Assembly (NCBI RefSeq): GCF_965219595.1
Contig: NZ_OZ244781.1
Span: forward strand, 1,240,001 to 1,304,000
Direction: 5' to 3'
DNA: 64,000 nt
Origin: Poriferisodalis sp022821985
GTDB lineage: Bacteria; Actinomycetota; Acidimicrobiia; Acidimicrobiales; Poriferisodalaceae
Shown: positions 35,591 to 44,298 of the stretch, in pieces
Layout: each line of letters begins with the position of its first letter
Position numbering within the stretch: the stretch's first letter is position 1
Program-made: the position numbers and the translations under genes
Notes under the pieces: model-generated
Seen by the model: only the letters and a program-made list of their open reading frames with translations
Database searches by the model: none
What the model was told of the DNA's origin: nothing

Positions 35591-36321
35591 AAGTGCTCCT
35601 CTGCTCGGGTCGTGATGTCGTCGAGGGTGAGCAGGCCGCTGTGTGTCTCGAGAATCTCACCGTTCGGTGACACGAACACCGTGGTGGGCATGCCCAGCCC
35701 GCCGAAGTCGATGAACAGCTCGCCTTCGTCGAGCCCGGTGGGGTAGGTCACGCCGCGGTCGATCACCGTGGCAATGGCGTCCTCCAGCCGATCATTGGCC
35801 GCCAGACCCAGCACAGCCACCTGCGTGCCGTGGGCGTTCCAGAAGCGTTCGAAGTCGGGCATCTCGGTGACACAGGGAACGCACCACGACGCGAAGAAGT
35901 TCACGATGAGCGGGCAACCTGCGTAGCCGGCGAATGCTGCGGGTTGTTCTTCGAGTGTCACGAAGCCGAGCGCGTGCACGCCGGTCAGGCCCGAATCCAC
36001 GTCGTGCTCGACCGGGTCGATGTCGTTGCACGCCGGGGGTGGTTCCGACGCTGCGGTCGCTGTGGAATCCGATCCGGCCGCATCAGTTGCAGCTCCGTCG
36101 GCACTGGCTGAGTCGGCTGAGCTGGCCTGGCTAGCGTGCGCTGCAGCATCGCCGCCTTCGACCTCGGCTTCCATCGCCACTAGCGAGGTCATGGCGGGTT
36201 GCCCGCCGCCGGCCAGCAGGAACACCGTCGCCCCGAGTGCGTAGAGGCCGAGCAAGGCGAACAGTCCGCCGCGCCAGCCCCTGAGCTGTGCCCGCCAGCG
36301 TGCGCCGCCCGGTGAGTCCAT
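35581..36321 (-). CDS. TlpA/ResA-like membrane-anchored thiol-disulfide oxidoreductase
   Basis: 246 residues: an N-terminal transmembrane anchor (about 18-38), an Ala/Ser/Asp-rich linker, and a thioredoxin fold with active site NFFASWCVPCVTEMP and cis-Pro segment GLGMPTTVFV. Faces outward; probably reduced by CcdA and used for cytochrome c or other thiol maturation. First gene of the operon running to fluC. Confidence 0.92.
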   Translation of the reverse strand: MDSPGGARWRAQLRGWRGGLFALLGLYALGATVFLLAGGGQPAMTSLVAMEAEVEGGDAAAHASQASSADSASADGAATDAAGSDSTATAASEPPPACNDIDPVEHDVDSGLTGVHALGFVTLEEQPAAFAGYAGCPLIVNFFASWCVPCVTEMPDFERFWNAHGTQVAVLGLAANDRLEDAIATVIDRGVTYPTGLDEGELFIDFGGLGMPTTVFVSPNGEILETHSGLLTLDDITTRAEEHFGL

Positions 36322-36423
36322 GCAGAGGCGAGGCTACTTGTGCCCCTTGCGGCGATTGGCTCAGGACGGCAGCGGCAACACGAAGGGCCGACGAGTGGCG
36401 ACGGCCGGACCGCTTCACCGCTC

Positions 36424-36489
36424 GACGGCCCGCCCCGGGGCTGCCAGCCGCCCATTTCGGGCAGCCTCAGTTCACCGGGGCGGGCCGTC
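36424..36489. terminator. long nested hairpin between tlpA-like and whiB genes
   Basis: Perfect 15-bp arms gacggcccgccccgg (36424) and ccggggcgggccgtc (36475) enclose a second 7-bp stem GGCTGCC/GGCAGCC. No U-run follows on either side. Placed 129 bp after the whiB stop, it may end whiB transcription. The rest of 36322-36617 shows nothing else I can support. Confidence 0.45.
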
Positions 36490-36617
36490 TTGATGAGGCC
36501 TGCGGGGGCACTGCAGGCCTTGGTGCCGGGTTTGCCGGAGGGGGTCGGCAGACCCAGCGGAGGGACCCGTCGCAGAAGCTGGGTCCACTCGGAGGACGCG
36601 CCTGAGCAGGGGAAGAC

Positions 36618-36971
36618 TCAGGCGCGGGCCAAGTCGGGAGGCAGCGGCACCTCCTCGATCATGAGCTGCGGGTGGCCGCTTCTGGGCGGCCGGCCGCGCG
36701 GGCGTTTGTCCCTGCAGACGCGCCCGTTCTCGAAGAGCTCGCCGCCCCACACGCCCCATGGCTCGTGGCGTGCCTTGGCGGCGTCGAAGCACTCGCTCAT
36801 CACTGGGCAGGCCGAGCAGATGGCCTTGGCGCGAGCGATCTCGTAGAAGTTCTCCGAGAAGAACAGCGGCGTCAGGGTGCCCACGAGGTCGCGGCAGCGA
36901 CCCCGTGCGCGCCAGCCCTCATTGGCGAGGGCCGCTGCGTCGTCGGTGTTGTCGATGACCAGTTCCAGCAT
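36618..36971 (-). CDS. WhiB-family iron-sulfur transcription factor
   Basis: 117 residues. Four cluster cysteines: one in RGRCRDL, then ICSACPVMSECF (CxxCx5C). The conserved turn WGVWGG and a basic tail (KRPRGRPPR, AT-hook-like) follow. It binds a [4Fe-4S] cluster and usually works with the housekeeping sigma factor. Start chosen at 36971, where AGGAGA lies 6 bp upstream. Which WhiB class it belongs to is not settled. Confidence 0.93.
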   Translation of the reverse strand: MLELVIDNTDDAAALANEGWRARGRCRDLVGTLTPLFFSENFYEIARAKAICSACPVMSECFDAAKARHEPWGVWGGELFENGRVCRDKRPRGRPPRSGHPQLMIEEVPLPPDLARA

Positions 36972-37045
36972 GAGCTTTCTCCTGTGTCTTGTGAAGCAGT
37001 TGTGGTTGACGGGCAGTGGTGTCGGTGCGTGCACCGGAAACGCAA

Positions 37046-37075
37046 AACGGCCGCCGGGTTGTCCCAGCGGCCGTT
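37046..37075 (-). terminator. intrinsic terminator-like hairpin
   Basis: Arms aacggccgc and gcggccgtt with a 12-nt loop; on the minus strand it runs into TTTTGCGTTT. Lies 26 bp after the stop of the small ORF at 37101-37343 and upstream of whiB. Confidence 0.6.
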
Positions 37076-37100
37076 CGGAGAGTTCTGGTGTCTCAGTGGA

Positions 37101-37343
37101 CTACATCAGATACTCCGAAGGCCGCAGGCGGTGACGCTTGGTCGTTGGCGTCGGGTAGGCACCGTGACCGCGCACCGCATGCTGGAACATGACCGGCATG
37201 GGACCCACCGCCGCGAACTGGCCGATGGCCGTGCCGCGCGCCCGCATGCGCGTGACGGGCCGCCAACAGCGCACGCCAGTTGCCGGCACCCGTACGCGAT
37301 ACCCGCAGGCACGCGCTGCGGTGTAGGCGCCGTGGTCGAACAT
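37101..37343 (-). CDS. small basic hypothetical protein
   Basis: 80 residues, MFDHGAYTAARACGYRVRVP onward, rich in Arg, Val and Pro, with strong GC bias at third positions. A terminator hairpin follows the stop and TTGACA lies about 100 bp upstream (37443-37448, minus strand). No recognised domain; it may be spurious. The surrounding stretch 36972-37455 holds nothing else convincing. Confidence 0.35.
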   Translation of the reverse strand: MFDHGAYTAARACGYRVRVPATGVRCWRPVTRMRARGTAIGQFAAVGPMPVMFQHAVRGHGAYPTPTTKRHRLRPSEYLM

Positions 37344-37455
37344 TGGGGATCCAATCGTGCGAGAGGTCGGGGCTGGTGGCCAGCTGCGGATACCCGACGA
37401 TAGGCCGCAGCGGCGCCAACAGCACCACGTCGCGGCAGGCCGTGTCAAGTTATTT

Positions 37456-38517
37456 TCAGTCGAACTCGTATTCGAGGACGTCATCGGGGCGCCGGGAGAC
37501 GCTGACCTCGCCGATGTAGCGCAGATGCTCCAAGTGAGCGAACGTCTCCGACTCGGCCATCGGGCCCCACGAACGCTCCTTGAACAACTGCTTCATGTAG
37601 TCCTGCACGGGGGCACGGCCGAGCCGGTCCGAGGAGTTGCGAAGCAGGTCGAGGCGCTCGTTGTGGTGACGCTTGATGTCCTCCACGCGTCCCGACAGGT
37701 CGGTGAACGGCTGGCCGTGGGCCGGCAAGCCCATCGTCACGCCGTCGAAGCTGGCGACCCGGTCGAGGCTGGTGAAGAAGTCCTTCAGCGGGTCACGCGC
37801 CGTGGTGATGCCCGAGATGTGCGGCGTGATCGTGGGCAGGACATGGTCGCCGCAGATCATGAGCCCGCCCTCGGGATCGAACAGGCACAGGTGATCGATG
37901 GTGTGCCCGGGGGTGTGCACTGCCACGAACTCGCGCCGCGCCAGCTTGATCCGGTCGGCGTCCTCGACGTGGTGTGTGGGATGAGGGGTGGCGAACCAGC
38001 GCCCGCCCCACCCGTTGCGCATCGCCCAGTAGCCGAGCTTGGCCCGGATGGGCATCTTGTAGCGCTGGCCGCCCCATGGTGTGGGGCCGCCCGGTCCGGT
38101 ATCGCGCCCGCCGTGCACGGGGTCGGCCACGAGCTCGTTGTTCTCCCCGTCGGACGACACCTGCTCGAGGGCTTCCTCGTCTTCGTCGGCAGTGTCCCAC
38201 CACAGCCGGAACGTGCGATGGGTCACCAGGTCGGCGCCGTACTCGCGGACGAAACGGCCTGCCGCCCCGAAGTGATCCGGGTGGCTGTGCGTGACGATGA
38301 TCGAGTGGATGCGCTCCGGCGGCACCTCGGCTTCGGCCAGCCCCGCCATGAGCGCTTTCCAGTTGGCCGGGCCCGGCAGGCCGGGATCGACGAGGGCGGC
38401 ACCGCGATCGTCGTCGAGGATGTAGCAGTTCACATGCCCGAGACCGGGCATGGACATCGGCAGCTGCAGCCGGCGCACGTCCGGCGCGAGCTCAGTGATC
38501 TTGCCGTCGGGCGGCAT
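37456..38517 (-). CDS. MBL-fold metallo-hydrolase
   Basis: 353 residues. Metal motif IIVTHSHPDHFGAAG (HxHxDH), further ligands in FVAVHTPGHTIDHLC, MICGDHVLP and LPAHGQPF. The C-terminal helical part resembles the LACTB2-like branch. Start ATG 38517 is preferred over the long upstream frame, which crosses the Orn gene. Substrate unknown. Confidence 0.87.
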   Translation of the reverse strand: MPPDGKITELAPDVRRLQLPMSMPGLGHVNCYILDDDRGAALVDPGLPGPANWKALMAGLAEAEVPPERIHSIIVTHSHPDHFGAAGRFVREYGADLVTHRTFRLWWDTADEDEEALEQVSSDGENNELVADPVHGGRDTGPGGPTPWGGQRYKMPIRAKLGYWAMRNGWGGRWFATPHPTHHVEDADRIKLARREFVAVHTPGHTIDHLCLFDPEGGLMICGDHVLPTITPHISGITTARDPLKDFFTSLDRVASFDGVTMGLPAHGQPFTDLSGRVEDIKRHHNERLDLLRNSSDRLGRAPVQDYMKQLFKERSWGPMAESETFAHLEHLRYIGEVSVSRRPDDVLEYEFD

Positions 38518-38575
38518 CTGCTCTTCGCGAGTCGGACCTGACACGGGGTGCAGACTAGCGAGCCGCCCCAACCTT

Positions 38576-39184
38576 CTAAAGAGCGTTCGATTCTGTGCCG
38601 GGCTCGGTGGCTGGGCCAGTCGCACTCGGTTGGAGCCACTGGTCGCGGTAGAAGCGCAACTCGTCGATGCTCTGGAGCACGTCGTCGAGGGCTCGGTGCT
38701 TGGTGGTGTTGGCGCGGGCCTTGGCCAGTCCGGCCCACTCCTCGGCAACCTCGGGCCGCCAGCGCTTGGCGAGCTCCTTGATCGACGACACGTCCACCAC
38801 GCGGTAGTGCAGGTGCCCCTCCAGCGCCGGCATGTACTGGTCCAAGAAACGGCGGTCGGTGCCGATCGAATTCCCGCACAGCGGCGCGGTGCGGGGCTCG
38901 GGAACGTGTTCGGTCACGAACGCGAGCGTGCGTTCCTGCGCTTCAGCCACAGTGACCTGCGACGTCCCGATCTCGTCGAGCAGCCCGGTGCCGGCATGCA
39001 TGGTGTGGACTTCCGGGTCCATCGCGTCCAGGTCGGCTTGGGATGCCCCGATGACCAGCGACGGTCCCGTGGCGATCACTTCGAGGGCATCGTCGGTGAT
39101 CACTGTCGCGATTTCCACAATTCGATGGCGCCGATGATCCAGTCCAGTCATCTCCAAGTCGAGCCAGACCATCACATGCTGCAT
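38576..39184 (-). CDS. orn: oligoribonuclease
   Basis: 202 residues; DEDDh 3'-5' exonuclease that degrades 2-5 nt RNA and linear dinucleotides. Exo I MVWLDLEMTGLD, Exo II GNSIGTDRRFLDQYMP, Exo III HRALDDVLQSIDELRFYR. The start could also be ATG 39172, the more usual N-terminus of the family. Confidence 0.96.
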   Translation of the reverse strand: MQHVMVWLDLEMTGLDHRRHRIVEIATVITDDALEVIATGPSLVIGASQADLDAMDPEVHTMHAGTGLLDEIGTSQVTVAEAQERTLAFVTEHVPEPRTAPLCGNSIGTDRRFLDQYMPALEGHLHYRVVDVSSIKELAKRWRPEVAEEWAGLAKARANTTKHRALDDVLQSIDELRFYRDQWLQPSATGPATEPGTESNAL

Positions 39185-39227
39185 GGTAGGCACGAGCCGG
39201 GCTGCTGACCGCAATAGCGTTCAGTCG

Positions 39228-40055
39228 ATGAAGGGCGTGCTGCGACGACGGCGGTCGCGTCGCGGCCAGCGACGCCGCGGCGGATCACGTCGGCGCCTGG
39301 TCTCTGGCGGACTTGAGCCCGTCGAGCGGCTCATTGCCGGCCTCTCGGTGCTCGCGGTCATCTTGGCGGCCGGCACGACGGGCTATGTGCTGCTCGGGCT
39401 CGGCGCGCTCGATGCCCTGTATCAGACCGTCATCACCGTCTCGACGGTCGGCTACAGCGACCCGGCGGGCACAGGCGGCCGCTACCAGATCTTCACGATC
39501 GCTCTCATCCTGCTCGGCACCGGCACGTCGCTCTACACGATCGGCGTAGTCATTGAGATGCTGTTCGAGGGACGACTCGACGACCACATCAGGAGGCGGC
39601 GCATGCAACGTGCCATCGACAGTCTTTCCGGCCACGCAGTGGTCTGCGGTTACGGCCAAGTCGGCCGGGCCATCGCCGCGGCCATGATCGACGCAGGCAC
39701 CGATGTGGTGCTGATCGACCGCGACGCCGACGTCGATCCCGGCGATCTGTATCTGGTGCCCGGCGATGCCACCCACGACACAACCTTGCGGAACGCCGGG
39801 CTCGAGCGGGCCAGTTCGCTGGTGGTGGCCTTGGACTCCGATGCCGACAATCTCTATGTCGCCTTGAGCGCCCGCGCGCTGTGCTCCGAGCTGTTCATCG
39901 TGGCGAGAGCGAACTCGGGCGACGCATTGCCGAAGCTGCAACAGGCGGGCGCCGATCGTGTCATCAACCCGCACCAGATCGGCGGGGCACACATGGCGGC
40001 GGCTGCCCTGCGCCAGGACGCGACCGAAGACGGCGCGAGCCCGTCGGTGTCGTAA
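39228..40055 (+). CDS. potassium channel with RCK/TrkA-N domain
   Basis: 275 residues: Arg-rich N-terminus, two transmembrane helices around the filter TVITVSTVGYSD (TVGYSD), then a Rossmann RCK domain (HAVVCGYGQVGRAIAAAMIDAG; VLIDRD; VPGDATHDTTL). A ligand-gated two-helix K+ channel. Divergent from orn. Confidence 0.92.
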   Translation: MKGVLRRRRSRRGQRRRGGSRRRLVSGGLEPVERLIAGLSVLAVILAAGTTGYVLLGLGALDALYQTVITVSTVGYSDPAGTGGRYQIFTIALILLGTGTSLYTIGVVIEMLFEGRLDDHIRRRRMQRAIDSLSGHAVVCGYGQVGRAIAAAMIDAGTDVVLIDRDADVDPGDLYLVPGDATHDTTLRNAGLERASSLVVALDSDADNLYVALSARALCSELFIVARANSGDALPKLQQAGADRVINPHQIGGAHMAAAALRQDATEDGASPSVS

Positions 40056-40070
40056 CGGCAACTGCGCGAC

Positions 40071-40361
40071 TCAGTCGGCCACGAGGTGCATGGCGCGGCG
40101 CGCCTGCTCGATGCGCTCGTAACCCTCGGTGTCAGCGAGGTAACGACGCTTCGCCAGCCGCGCACGGGCGCGGCGCCTGCGGGCCTTCACGGCTGCGGCA
40201 CTTGCAATCTTTCGGCCAGCGCCTGCGGCAACAAGGCCGCTGGCTGCCAGCCCCGTGGACGGGGGCCGGGACGGCGTCTTGGCGGTGCGATCGGCCTCGA
40301 ATTCGAACTGGGAGAGATCGAACAGGGTGAGCGGCGGCTGCGTCGGCGGGTTCGTGGCCAT
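40071..40361 (-). CDS. hypothetical basic protein
   Basis: 96 residues from MATNPPTQPPLTLFDLSQFE; the middle is Ala/Arg/Lys-rich (KARRRRARARLAKRRYLADTE). No domain recognised. Lies between the K+ channel and dut, same strand as dut, 52 bp downstream of it. Confidence 0.6.
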   Translation of the reverse strand: MATNPPTQPPLTLFDLSQFEFEADRTAKTPSRPPSTGLAASGLVAAGAGRKIASAAAVKARRRRARARLAKRRYLADTEGYERIEQARRAMHLVAD

Positions 40362-40413
40362 GCCGTCATGGCTACCGGTGGGGTGTGACAACCAAAGCGA
40401 ACGATCCCCGGCT

Positions 40414-40860
40414 TCAGCGGCCCGAGTGCCCGAACCCTCCAAGACCCCGCTCGGTCTCGTCGAGCGTCTCCACCTCGTGCCACTCGGCCTGCTCGACGCG
40501 CTGGATGACCAGCTGGGCGATCCGGTCGCCGCGCTGGATCTCGTAGGGCTCGCTGGGGTCGGTGTTCAGCAGCAGCACCCGCAGTTCGTCCCGGTAGCCG
40601 CTGTCGATCAAGCCGGGCGAGTTCACGCAGGTGATCCCGTGCCGCCACGCCAGCCCGCTGCGGGGCTGCACGAATCCTGCGTAGCCGGGCGGGATTGCCA
40701 CAGCGATACCGGTAGGCACCATGGCCCGGCCGCCGGCTGCGGCCAGCGTGACCGTCTCGGCGGCCAGCAGGTCGCATCCTGCGTCGCCGGGCTTGGCGTA
40801 CGCCGGCAGTGGAAGGTCGGGGTCCAGGCGTCGTATCGGAACTGCCACCACGGCGAGCAC
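40414..40860 (-). CDS. dut: dUTP diphosphatase
   Basis: 148 residues with the five trimeric dUTPase motifs: AKPGDAGCDLLA, PRSGLAWRHGI, GLIDSGYRDEL, GDRIAQLVI and the C-terminal GGFGHSGR. Hydrolyses dUTP to dUMP and PPi. Confidence 0.97.
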   Translation of the reverse strand: MLAVVAVPIRRLDPDLPLPAYAKPGDAGCDLLAAETVTLAAAGGRAMVPTGIAVAIPPGYAGFVQPRSGLAWRHGITCVNSPGLIDSGYRDELRVLLLNTDPSEPYEIQRGDRIAQLVIQRVEQAEWHEVETLDETERGLGGFGHSGR

Positions 40861-40929
40861 TGTAGGTGAGCATCGAGCAACGTCGGTTGTTGACAGCAGC
40901 GGCTGGCGAGCGTGCGCCGGGGCGGTACT

Positions 40930-41466
40930 TCACGAACTGCGTGTGCACACAGCCTGCGGCTTGCCCGAACTGGCGGATTGCTTGTCGGCCCTGTTGAGTT
41001 CGTCCGTGGTCGTGGGGTCATTGTCACCCTTGCCAGTGGGCCGCTTGAAGATGGCTTCGACGTCGAGGTTGGTGTCGCTGTAGAGGATTTCGAGGCGTTC
41101 GCAGCGGGCCGTGAAGTAGAGCTCCCAGCGTTGCCAAGTGTTGTAGCGGGCGTCGTCGGGTGATGCCGTACGGGCTTCGCGGATGACGGTGTCTGCGGCG
41201 ACGTTGGCGGCTGTTTCGCGTGCGCTCGCGCCGCCGAGTTGTTCGGCGGTGTCGTCGACGACGTTTTGGACGAGGACGACGGCGAGGGCGGCGAGTCCGG
41301 CGACGGCGGCAACTATGAGCAGCCATTCGAGGGTGGTGAGCCCGGCCTCACCACGCGGAGCGCGTCGAGAGCGCGGTCCGCTGCTGAGTGCTGAGCCGGA
41401 GGATTCGGAGGCTGGGCGCCCGGTTCGGCAGGCCCGCGTGGGCGGTCTATTGGATAGCGCGTTCAT
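40930..41466 (-). CDS. type IV/Flp-like pilin
   Basis: 178 residues. A basic leader ends at GEAGLTTLEWLLIVAAVAGL, a class III prepilin signal with Glu near +5 of the mature helix, followed by one hydrophobic helix and an acidic soluble domain (two Cys). Start 41466 has AAAGGAA upstream. Probably processed by the prepilin peptidase encoded next to it. Larger than usual Flp pilins, so possibly a pseudopilin. Confidence 0.65.
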   Translation of the reverse strand: MNALSNRPPTRACRTGRPASESSGSALSSGPRSRRAPRGEAGLTTLEWLLIVAAVAGLAALAVVLVQNVVDDTAEQLGGASARETAANVAADTVIREARTASPDDARYNTWQRWELYFTARCERLEILYSDTNLDVEAIFKRPTGKGDNDPTTTDELNRADKQSASSGKPQAVCTRSS

Positions 41467-41492
41467 GAAGGTTCCTTTCGTTGACGACGCGA

Positions 41493-41966
41493 TCAGGAGG
41501 CAGTGACGAACTGTGCAGCGAGGCAGACGGCCGTGCCCACGGCAAGCGCAGGAGCGAAGGGGATAGCGGCCCGGGATCCGTGATCGCGACGGGCAGCAAC
41601 GGCGTGGGGCGTCGCAGCGGCTGCGGCGACGGTGAGGGCGAACCATGGCCAGGCCGGGCCCCACCAGGCGAGCAGAAGGCTGTTGGTGTTGATAAGGCGG
41701 ATGTCGCCGTAGCCGATGCTGTGGGGTCGTGCTCGCCAGAACAGCTCGGTGAATGCGACGACCGCTCCGACACCGATGACGACCGTCAGCAGGTGGCGGG
41801 GTGTGCCGCTCGCGATGGCCGCAAGGCTGTATAGAGCGGCGATCGCTGTGGCGGCCCCCCAGCAGGCGTGCCGACGGATGACGCGCATGCGCAAGTCAGT
41901 GACGATGGTGTGTGCTGCGAGCGCGACCCACACGGCTACGGCCGCTGCAAGCGCCGCGGTGCTCAT
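41493..41966 (-). CDS. A24-family prepilin peptidase
   Basis: 157-residue polytopic membrane aspartyl protease. First catalytic Asp in IVTDLRMRVIRR, second in HSIGYGDIRLIN (GxGD motif). It lacks the methylase half, as in TadV/CpaA enzymes. Overlaps the TadE-like gene upstream by 4 bp (ATGA). Confidence 0.85.
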   Translation of the reverse strand: MSTAALAAAVAVWVALAAHTIVTDLRMRVIRRHACWGAATAIAALYSLAAIASGTPRHLLTVVIGVGAVVAFTELFWRARPHSIGYGDIRLINTNSLLLAWWGPAWPWFALTVAAAAATPHAVAARRDHGSRAAIPFAPALAVGTAVCLAAQFVTAS

Positions 41967-42652
41967 TGAGCTGACTCCGGCGGCGCTTCGGCCTGCTGCC
42001 CGGGCGGGAGTAGGTCGCCGGAGCGCGTCGTGGCGATGTGGGTGCCGTAGCCATACACCGTGCGTGCCGGGAACAGGCCGCGCACGGGTGCGGCGGCGCC
42101 ATCAGCGTCGCAGGCGACTTGTGCGGTGACGACATGGACGATGGCGACTGGCCTTGAGCTGTCGCCGCCGATGATGCCGATGTCGGCGGCAGTGTGCGCG
42201 GTCCAGCTCCCGTCGGGATAGCCGGGCTGGGGTCCGCCCGCACAGAGCCGTTCCAAGGACGGCCGACCGGTGACGACCGTCTCGGCCACGAGTTCACGGG
42301 CGGCCGTGGCATCAATGGCGTTGCTGCCATCCATGCCTTCGTCGTCGATGGGTTCGAGGCGGTCGTCAGCCGTCTCTCGGTTGGAAGCGCTGTCGACTGG
42401 GCGATTGCAGCAGACCGCTGCGGCGACGGCAGCTTCCTGCGCGGCGAGGCTGGTGGCGAGTTCGGCTTGGGCGCTGCGCCCAGCCCACAGAATGGTCAGT
42501 ACCAGCAACGCGCACATGGGCGTGAGTGCCATGAGCTCGATTGCAGACATAGATCCGCGCTCGTCACGGCCTCTTGCAGAGCGGAGCGAGGCGAGCGCCA
42601 CCGCGCGGGGGGTTCGGCGCCAGTCGGTCATGCGGGGATGTCGTGGTGTCAT
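41963..42652 (-). CDS. TadE-like pseudopilin
   Basis: 229 residues: basic N-terminus, then RGSMSAIELMALTPMCALLV, a TadE-type prepilin helix with Glu at about +5, and an outer domain with paired Cys. Coupled by ATGA to the peptidase downstream and by ATGA to the truncated gene upstream. Confidence 0.6.
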   Translation of the reverse strand: MTPRHPRMTDWRRTPRAVALASLRSARGRDERGSMSAIELMALTPMCALLVLTILWAGRSAQAELATSLAAQEAAVAAAVCCNRPVDSASNRETADDRLEPIDDEGMDGSNAIDATAARELVAETVVTGRPSLERLCAGGPQPGYPDGSWTAHTAADIGIIGGDSSRPVAIVHVVTAQVACDADGAAAPVRGLFPARTVYGYGTHIATTRSGDLLPPGQQAEAPPESAQ

Positions 42653-43064
42653 GGCACGACGGGGTTGCCGAACGCGGTACGAGTGGGCGTGCTGTCTGCC
42701 GTTGCGAGTGCGCCGGGCTGGGTTGGGCTGCGGGGGAACGCTGTGCAGGCAGGCAGTGCTGTGGTCGCATCTTTGCCGGCGACGGGCTGAGCGACGATGC
42801 CGAGCGATTGGCCGGTGATGGTGATGCCGCGAGGCCAGATCTGTGCGGTGTCCCAGCTTTGAGGGCCCCACGGGGCGGCAACGCCGAGTTGGACGGCCTC
42901 GGCGACGATGGTGCTGTCGGCGATGTGGCAGGGCACGTGAGCGTGGTGCGCATCGTCTGGTGCATGCGTGGCGATGCTGCTGTAGGCACTGGTGTACGTG
43001 CCGCTGAGCCCGTTTGCGTCGATGCCGCGGGTGCCGAGGCTGGCGAGCAGCGAATGGGTCGCTG
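42649..43064 (-). pseudogene. 3' fragment of a gene cut by the IS3 element
   Basis: About 137 codons open from the IS border to TGA at 42649, reading ATHSLLASLGTRGIDANGLS through GNPVVP. Its stop overlaps the TadE-like start (ATGA), so it was the preceding gene of that operon. No start codon or N-terminus remains on this side. Probably a surface or pilus-associated protein by context; no domain recognised. Confidence 0.6.
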
Positions 43065-43095
43065 TGGGCTTCCCCCCAAATTTAGGAGGGTTTGG

Positions 43096-43986
43096 TCAGT
43101 GGTTGTTGGCTTGTTCGTAGTCGGTCGGGCTGGTCATGTCGAGGGTGCTGTGGAGCCGTCGTGTGTTGTACCAGTCGGTGATCCATCTGGCGATGTCTCG
43201 GCGGGCTTGGCGTCGGGTGGCCCAGTGTCGCTTGTGGATGAGTTCGTGGGTGAGGGTGGAGAAGAACGATTCGGCGGCTGCGTTGTCCAGGGCGCAGCCG
43301 ACCCGCCCCGTGGAGCGGGTGATGCCGAGCCTGTCGCAGGCCCGGGCGAAGTCGCCGGCGGTGTACTGGGTGCCTTTGTCGGTGTGGAAGATCACCCCGG
43401 TCACGTCGCCGCCTCGGGTGGCGACGGCCATGTCGACGGCGGCCTGGGCGAGCTGGGCTGTGGGATAGGAGTTCGAGGTCGCGAACCCCACGATGCGCCT
43501 CGAGTACAGGTCCATGACCGCGGCGAGGTGCACTTTGCCCTCGCCGGTGGGGATCTCTTTGAAGTCCCCGACCCAGCGCCGGTCGGCCGCGTCGGCGGTG
43601 AAGTCGCGTCCGATCAGGTCCTCGGGGGCGGCGTCGCGGTCGTCTGTGCGGGAGCGGCGGCGCTTGGTGGGGCGTGCGACCAGGCCCTGGCGGGCCATGG
43701 AGGCCTCCACGGACTTCTTCGACACAGCCCGGCCCGCTCGTCGCAGCTGCACCCGGATCCTGGGGGACCCGTAGGTCCCTTCTGAGTCCTCGAAGCAGGC
43801 CAGCACCGCAGCGTCGAGCTCCGCCCGGCGGGCCTCGATGCCCGACGGGGACCCGTGCCGCCACCGGTAGAACCACGACTCGCTGACGTCCAGCGCCCGG
43901 CACGCGACCGCGTGAGGGATGCCGTGATCGGTCCTCTGGGAAGCCACAAACCGCGCCAGGGTCACTTTGTCGCCTCGTTCACCCAC
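43096..43986 (-). CDS. IS3-family transposase OrfB
   Basis: 296 residues: helix-turn-helix and HTH_21-like region, then a DDE integrase core with Asp in RRWVGDFKEI, Asp in FHTDKGTQY and Glu in ALDNAAAESFFSTL. Overlaps the OrfA end by 25 bp; the active OrfAB protein normally forms by -1 frameshift in that overlap (ACAAAG region). Confidence 0.94.
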   Translation of the reverse strand: MGERGDKVTLARFVASQRTDHGIPHAVACRALDVSESWFYRWRHGSPSGIEARRAELDAAVLACFEDSEGTYGSPRIRVQLRRAGRAVSKKSVEASMARQGLVARPTKRRRSRTDDRDAAPEDLIGRDFTADAADRRWVGDFKEIPTGEGKVHLAAVMDLYSRRIVGFATSNSYPTAQLAQAAVDMAVATRGGDVTGVIFHTDKGTQYTAGDFARACDRLGITRSTGRVGCALDNAAAESFFSTLTHELIHKRHWATRRQARRDIARWITDWYNTRRLHSTLDMTSPTDYEQANNH

Positions 43987-44270
43987 AGGACCACGGATCG
44001 TTTGAGCACGTCGCGCTCCATCTCCAGCTCAGCGCAACGGCGCCGAAGCCGAACCAACTCGGCCCGCTCGTCCGCGTCCAGCGCCCCCTCGCCGGCACCG
44101 CGCTCGGCCTTCACCCAGTTGCCCAGCGTGCCCGCGTGAATCCCAAGATCGCGGGCGACCACAGCGATCGGCTTGCCCGTCTCTGTCACGATCCTCACCG
44201 CACCAGCGCGGAACTCCGGATCGAACCTTCTTCGTGTCTCTGGCACAGCTCCCCTTTCCTCAAAGAGCAT
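43962..44270 (-). CDS. IS3-family transposase OrfA
   Basis: 102 residues from ATG 44270: RRRFDPEFRAGAVRIVTET and a helix-turn-helix (AVVARDLGIHAGTLGNWVK), then a leucine-zipper-like coil (LVRLRRRCAELEMERDVLKRS). Binds the IS ends. The longer upstream frame would cross the IS terminus. Confidence 0.92.
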   Translation of the reverse strand: MLFEERGAVPETRRRFDPEFRAGAVRIVTETGKPIAVVARDLGIHAGTLGNWVKAERGAGEGALDADERAELVRLRRRCAELEMERDVLKRSVVLWVNEATK

Positions 44271-44298
44271 GCCTCCCAGATTCCGGGGGAAGCCCACT

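Larger units (their letters stand above)
43065..44296 (-). mobile_element. IS3-family insertion sequence, complete, 1232 bp
   Basis: Imperfect terminal inverted repeats starting TGGGCTTCCCCC at both ends (left at 43065, right end at 44296), flanked by the 3-bp direct repeat CTG (43062-43064 and 44297-44299). Encodes OrfA and OrfB in the usual IS3 overlapping arrangement, both on the minus strand. Confidence 0.9.

Noticed and set aside
36672..37403. 243-codon plus-strand ORF over whiB
   Set aside because: Antisense shadow of whiB, which has all four Cys and a strong ribosome site.
40187..40948. Minus-strand ORF overlapping dut in another frame
   Set aside because: dut shows all five motifs; the other frame is a shadow.
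42574..43785. 403-codon plus-strand ORF running from the pilus operon into the IS
   Set aside because: Crosses the IS boundary and is antisense to the transposase; not a gene.
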